Positions 60,664-64,000 of a DNA stretch of 64,000 nt are shown here, one piece after another. The stretch is taken from assembly GCF_014642075.1 (NCBI RefSeq), contig NZ_BMIK01000002.1, positions 372,001 to 436,000 of the forward strand, given 5' to 3'. Positions within the stretch are counted from its first letter, which is position 1, and the number at the start of each line of letters is the position of its first letter. This stretch comes from Parapedobacter defluvii. Its GTDB lineage: Bacteria; Bacteroidota; Bacteroidia; Sphingobacteriales; Sphingobacteriaceae. The position numbers were made by a program, and so were the translations under genes. The notes below the pieces were generated by a model, which was not told the origin of the DNA, searched no databases, and saw nothing but the letters and a program-made list of their open reading frames with translations.

Positions 60664-60785
60664 CCGTTTGAAGTGGATTTGTGGAAAATCTGTCTGGTCA
60701 GCACGCAACGCGAAAGCAGTAAAAGAGCCAACGAGCGAATGAAATATAAGATTCCATGAAACCGCTTCCCATAAAATTATTTTGA

Positions 60786-62576
60786 ATGAACCATATTCGC
60801 AATTTTTGTATCATTGCGCACATAGACCACGGTAAAAGTACGTTGGCAGACAGGCTGTTGGAGTTCACGAATACCATTACCCAACGCGAGGCACAGGCCC
60901 AGCTTTTGGACAACATGGATTTGGAGCGGGAGCGGGGCATTACCATCAAAAGCCACGCTATCCAGATGAACTATATAAAGGATGGACAGGAGTATGTGTT
61001 GAACCTCATCGACACACCGGGTCACGTGGATTTTTCGTATGAGGTGTCCCGGTCCATTGCCGCCTGCGAAGGGGCGCTGCTCATTGTGGATGCTTCGCAG
61101 GGAATCCAGGCACAGACCATCTCCAATCTATACCTGGCGCTTGAACATGACCTTGAAATCATCCCCGTACTCAATAAAATGGATCTGCCCGGAGCAATGC
61201 CCGAGGAGGTGAAAGACCAGATTGTGGACCTGATCGGCGGCAAGCGCGAAGATATCATCCCCGCTTCGGGCAAAACAGGCTTGGGGGTGTTGGATATCCT
61301 GAATGCGATTGTAGACCGTGTACCGGCGCCCGTTGGTGACCCCGGAGCGCCCTTGCAGGCGTTGATTTTTGACTCTGTGTTCAATTCATTCCGCGGTATC
61401 ATGGCTTATTTCAAAGTCGAAAACGGCGAGATACGGAAAGGGGATAAGGTGAAATTTATGGCTACGGGCCGTGAGTACATTGCGGACGAGATCGGGACAT
61501 TAAAGCTCAACCAAGTGCCCAAAGACGTTATCCGTACCGGCGACGTGGGGTACATCATATCCGGCATCAAAGAGGCGAGAGAAGTAAAGGTAGGAGATAC
61601 CATCACCCATGTAGCCCGCCCGAGCAAGGAGGCCATCAAAGGCTTTGAGGAAGTGAAGCCCATGGTATTTGCCGGAATCTATCCCGTAGACACGGAAGAT
61701 TTTGAGGAATTGCGTGAAAGCATGCATCGCCTGCAGCTTAACGATGCATCGCTGGTGTTTGAGCCCGAATCATCCGCGGCGCTTGGTTTTGGTTTTCGCT
61801 GCGGTTTCCTGGGAATGCTGCACATGGAGATTATCCAGGAACGGCTGGAGCGGGAATTTGACATGACGGTGATTACCACCGTACCCAACGTGTCCTATAA
61901 AGCGTACCTCACGAAAGACCAAGAAGAGATCATTGTACACAATCCATCTGATCTCCCCGATCCCAGTAAACTGGACTACGTGGAGGAACCGTATATTAAA
62001 GCCAACATTATCACGAAAGCTGAATTCGTTGGGCCGGTAATGTCACTCTGTATCCAAAAGCGGGGGATAATCATCAATCAATCCTACCTTACCGCAGACC
62101 GGGTGGAGCTGGTGTTTGAAATGCCAATGGGCGAAATCGTTTTTGATTTTTATGACAAGTTGAAGACGATCTCCAAAGGGTATGCTTCGTTTGACTACCA
62201 CCAGATTGGTTATCGGCAATCCGATCTGGTCAAGTTGGATATCCGTCTGAACGGCGAACCCGTGGATGCACTTTCTTCGCTTATCCATCGGAGCAATTCG
62301 TATGATTTCGGAAAGAAAATATGTGAGAAGCTAAAAGAGCTGTTGCCGCGGCAGCAGTTTGAAATCGCGATACAGGCATCCATCGGTGCCAAGATCATTG
62401 CCCGGGAGAATATCCGTGCATTGCGCAAAGACGTAACCGCAAAATGTTACGGAGGTGACATTTCCCGGAAACGTAAGTTGCTGGAAAAGCAAAAGAAAGG
62501 GAAAAAACGGATGCGGCAGGTGGGCAACGTGGAGATTCCACAATCCGCCTTCATGGCCGTGTTGAAGTTGGATTAG
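60786..62576 (+). CDS. lepA: elongation factor 4 (LepA), back-translocase GTPase
   Basis: LepA is a ribosome-binding GTPase that helps 30S biogenesis and stalled translation. The 596-residue product has all G motifs: AHIDHGKST (11-19), DTPGH (76-80), NKMD (130-133), the EF-G-like domains and the LepA-specific C-terminal domain with basic segments ([26 protein letters not shown]). Length is standard. A short-unit repeat separates its stop from folD. Confidence 0.98.
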   Translation: MNHIRNFCIIAHIDHGKSTLADRLLEFTNTITQREAQAQLLDNMDLERERGITIKSHAIQMNYIKDGQEYVLNLIDTPGHVDFSYEVSRSIAACEGALLIVDASQGIQAQTISNLYLALEHDLEIIPVLNKMDLPGAMPEEVKDQIVDLIGGKREDIIPASGKTGLGVLDILNAIVDRVPAPVGDPGAPLQALIFDSVFNSFRGIMAYFKVENGEIRKGDKVKFMATGREYIADEIGTLKLNQVPKDVIRTGDVGYIISGIKEAREVKVGDTITHVARPSKEAIKGFEEVKPMVFAGIYPVDTEDFEELRESMHRLQLNDASLVFEPESSAALGFGFRCGFLGMLHMEIIQERLEREFDMTVITTVPNVSYKAYLTKDQEEIIVHNPSDLPDPSKLDYVEEPYIKANIITKAEFVGPVMSLCIQKRGIIINQSYLTADRVELVFEMPMGEIVFDFYDKLKTISKGYASFDYHQIGYRQSDLVKLDIRLNGEPVDALSSLIHRSNSYDFGKKICEKLKELLPRQQFEIAIQASIGAKIIARENIRALRKDVTAKCYGGDISRKRKLLEKQKKGKKRMRQVGNVEIPQSAFMAVLKLD

Positions 62577-62580
62577 TTGG

Positions 62581-62655
62581 TAGACATTAGATATGAGATA
62601 TCAGATATGAGACCATGGACGCCTCAAATCTCAAATCTCAAATCTCAAATCTCAA
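62581..62655. repeat. two-armed TGAGAT/CAAATCT short-unit repeat
   Basis: A left arm of AGATATGAGATATCAGATATGAGAC (written here by position: 62589-62613) faces a right arm of four CAAATCTC-type units (62624-62655) that is largely its complement, with a short GC-containing spacer. It would fold into an imperfect hairpin. It spans the lepA-folD gap and gives folD a false 15-codon N-terminal extension. Same family as 40531-40580. Confidence 0.7.
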
Positions 62656-62659
62656 AAAA

Positions 62660-63541
62660 ATGAACTTATTAGACGGTAAACTCGTATCATCGGAAATCAA
62701 GGAAGATATTAAGCAGGAAGCAGCTGCTTTTTTGGCAGAAACGGGGAGAAAACCTCACCTGGTGGCTATTTTGGTTGGTAATGATGGTGCGAGTGAGACC
62801 TATGTGGCCAGTAAAATGCGCAACTGCGAACTTGTCGGGTTCGAATCAACCAATATTCACTTCGATGCCAGTATTTCGGAAGATGAACTTTTAACCAAAG
62901 TGAAGGAACTCAATGCGGATGATAGCGTGGACGGATTAATCGTGCAGCTTCCTTTGCCAAAACACATCGACCCCGAACGAGTTACCGAAGCGATTGATTA
63001 CCGGAAGGATGTCGACGGATTCCACCCGGTCAATCTCGGGCGTATGCAGCGCAACTTACCTTGTTTTATTCCGGCTACCCCCTATGGTGTCTTACTGATG
63101 CTCGCGCATTATGGCATTGATACCTCGGGAATGCACGCAGTTGTGGTAGGACGGAGTAACATTGTGGGAAGCCCGATGAGTATTCTGTTAGCCCGGAATA
63201 GCAATCCAGGAAACTGTACCGTGACGCTTACCCATAGCCGTACCCGCAATATCAAAGAAGAGGTATTAAGGGCTGACATCGTCGTGGCGGCCATTGGAAA
63301 GAAGCATTTTATTACCGCTGATATGGTTAGGGAAGGAGCCATTGTGATCGATGTGGGAATTAACCGCGAAGTGAGTGAGGCAACCAAATCCGGATACAAA
63401 CTGTACGGCGATGTCGATTTTGAAAATGTCGCACCTAAATCGTCGTGGATAACGCCGGTCCCGGGAGGTGTGGGCTTAATGACGATCGTCGGATTGCTGA
63501 AAAATACGTTGGAAGCTGCAAAAGGGACCATTTACCCATAG
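62660..63541 (+). CDS. folD: methylenetetrahydrofolate dehydrogenase/cyclohydrolase
   Basis: FolD interconverts methylene-, methenyl- and formyl-tetrahydrofolate. The 293-residue product has the catalytic ETYVASK segment with Tyr48 and Lys52, VDGLIVQLPLPKH, DVDGFHPVNLGRM, the cofactor loop VVGRSNIVGSPMS and the closing TPVPGGVGLMTI. An in-frame ATG at 62615 only adds residues encoded by the simple repeat, so the ATG at 62660 is the true start. It is downstream of lepA and followed by a lipoprotein gene after about 100 bases. Confidence 0.97.
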   Translation: MNLLDGKLVSSEIKEDIKQEAAAFLAETGRKPHLVAILVGNDGASETYVASKMRNCELVGFESTNIHFDASISEDELLTKVKELNADDSVDGLIVQLPLPKHIDPERVTEAIDYRKDVDGFHPVNLGRMQRNLPCFIPATPYGVLLMLAHYGIDTSGMHAVVVGRSNIVGSPMSILLARNSNPGNCTVTLTHSRTRNIKEEVLRADIVVAAIGKKHFITADMVREGAIVIDVGINREVSEATKSGYKLYGDVDFENVAPKSSWITPVPGGVGLMTIVGLLKNTLEAAKGTIYP

Positions 63542-63643
63542 CCAAAAGCTGAACTCCGGTAATGGATAGCCGATTTCCGCCGGTACTCAAACATTTTGGT
63601 ATAACAATTGTTTCTTCAACATTCAATAAAAGGAATAGATAAA

Positions 63644-64000
63644 ATGAATAAAATAGCATTAATAAGCCTATTTGCCGGAGCATTGTTCTTTGCTGCCTGT
63701 AACAATGGTACGTCCGGTAACGACACACATAACCCTGATCACGCGGACCATGACCACAGTCATGAAGGGCATGATCATACTGTCGGAGAAAAAGTGGACG
63801 CAGCTTTGGATACAATAGAAAAGGTGGGGGATACCATCGGTGAAAAGGCTGAAAAGGTTGGTGAAGATGCCAAATCAACGTTTGAAGATGCCAAAGAAGG
63901 AGTCAAAGCCGGCGTAAAAAACGCGAAGGAAGAAGTGAAGGAAGCTTCCAAAGCCGCCGCTACCGACGTAAAAAATGCCGCGAAGAAGGTAGGTAACGAA
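63644..64000 (+). CDS. His-rich lipoprotein with amphipathic LEA-like repeats, partial
   Basis: A frame that starts at 63644 and runs off the right edge without a stop (119 codons seen). A lipoprotein signal ends at the lipobox FAAC (Cys19). Next comes a histidine/aspartate-rich stretch (about 30-46, with HADHDHSHEGHDH), a likely metal-binding segment. From residue 50 on it is a Lys/Glu/Ala-rich, amphipathic helix of 11-residue-like periodicity (EKVGDTIGEKAEKVGED and further units), as in LEA or apolipoprotein-like stress proteins. Function is unknown; its envelope location and His-rich part suggest metal or desiccation stress. Confidence 0.72.
   Translation, partial: MNKIALISLFAGALFFAACNNGTSGNDTHNPDHADHDHSHEGHDHTVGEKVDAALDTIEKVGDTIGEKAEKVGEDAKSTFEDAKEGVKAGVKNAKEEVKEASKAAATDVKNAAKKVGNE

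Noticed and set aside
62615-62659. 15-codon N-terminal extension of FolD
   Set aside because: Encoded entirely by the CAAATCTC repeat; the normal FolD N-terminus starts at 62660.

Overview
The window looks like a chromosomal segment from a Bacteroidota bacterium, most likely of the Sphingobacteriaceae (Pedobacter/Parapedobacter/Sphingobacterium type). The evidence is the gene content (CarboxypepD_reg-type TonB-dependent receptors, a DUF4249 lipoprotein, DUF1080 lipoproteins, GH92/GH125/GH144-like enzymes, a Wzi-type outer-membrane protein), the absence of regular Shine-Dalgarno sequences, and many promoters of the Bacteroidota type (TTTG or TTG, about 19-20 bp, then TAnnTTTG). The species assignment is inference. 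I saw no rRNA, tRNA, CRISPR array, transposase or prophage gene.

Layout. Positions 1-5.7 kb: panD, a probable papain-fold-like hypothetical protein, a large secreted ThuA/sugar-dehydrogenase/cytochrome c lipoprotein, a 41-codon remnant of an acyltransferase-3 gene and a short membrane-anchored propeller protein; the last two meet at a probable deletion scar. 5.8-16.2 kb: mostly housekeeping genes (DUF423, priA, pcm, a membrane MutS-like ATPase, smpB, a DtxR-family regulator, sucD, a DeoR regulator, a TrmH-like methylase, rpsT). 16.2-21.5 kb: two DUF1080 lipoproteins, an AraC regulator, a CoA-transferase and oxyR. 21.8-33.7 kb: a TonB receptor with its DUF4249 lipoprotein, a polysaccharide deacetylase, a TolC/HlyD pair, an XRE regulator, a DUF6686-like protein, ferritin, a second large outer-membrane barrel and a quinone oxidoreductase. 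33.8-43.9 kb: a GH92 enzyme, then an AraC regulator divergent from a seven-gene L-fucose catabolic operon. 44-52 kb: accA, a GH144-like enzyme, an OmpA lipoprotein, murI, GH125, a Wzi-like barrel and aroQ. 52.5-57.8 kb: a minus-strand run of an OmpA-like lipoprotein, purM, a RimB-like protease, rimK, lgt and a Bcr/CflA exporter. 57.9-64 kb: an exported Gfo/Idh/MocA protein, a secreted unknown, a GlxA-like regulator, lepA, folD and the start of a His-rich lipoprotein that runs off the window.

How the genes work together. The clearest pathway is L-fucose uptake and oxidation: FucP, mutarotase, L-fucose dehydrogenase, lactonase, a UxaA-family dehydratase, 2-keto-3-deoxy-fuconate dehydrogenase and a FAH-family hydrolase, which should end in pyruvate and lactate. 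The alpha-mannosidase families GH92 and GH125, the GH144-like enzyme and the TonB receptors fit a glycan-degrading lifestyle. The two DUF1080 proteins and the exported Gfo/Idh/MocA protein fit oxidative cleavage of glycosides through 3-keto intermediates.

Points of special interest: active-site substitutions in the predicted fucose dehydrogenase (Lys to Asn) and in the GH92 enzyme (Gln at the usual acid Glu); an OmpA-like domain without its peptidoglycan-binding Asp; several promoters placed so that the mRNA would be leaderless; two families of short-unit repeats with complementary arms in intergenic gaps; a palindromic repeat sharing a 14-base core with the start of a coding sequence; and two gene remnants.
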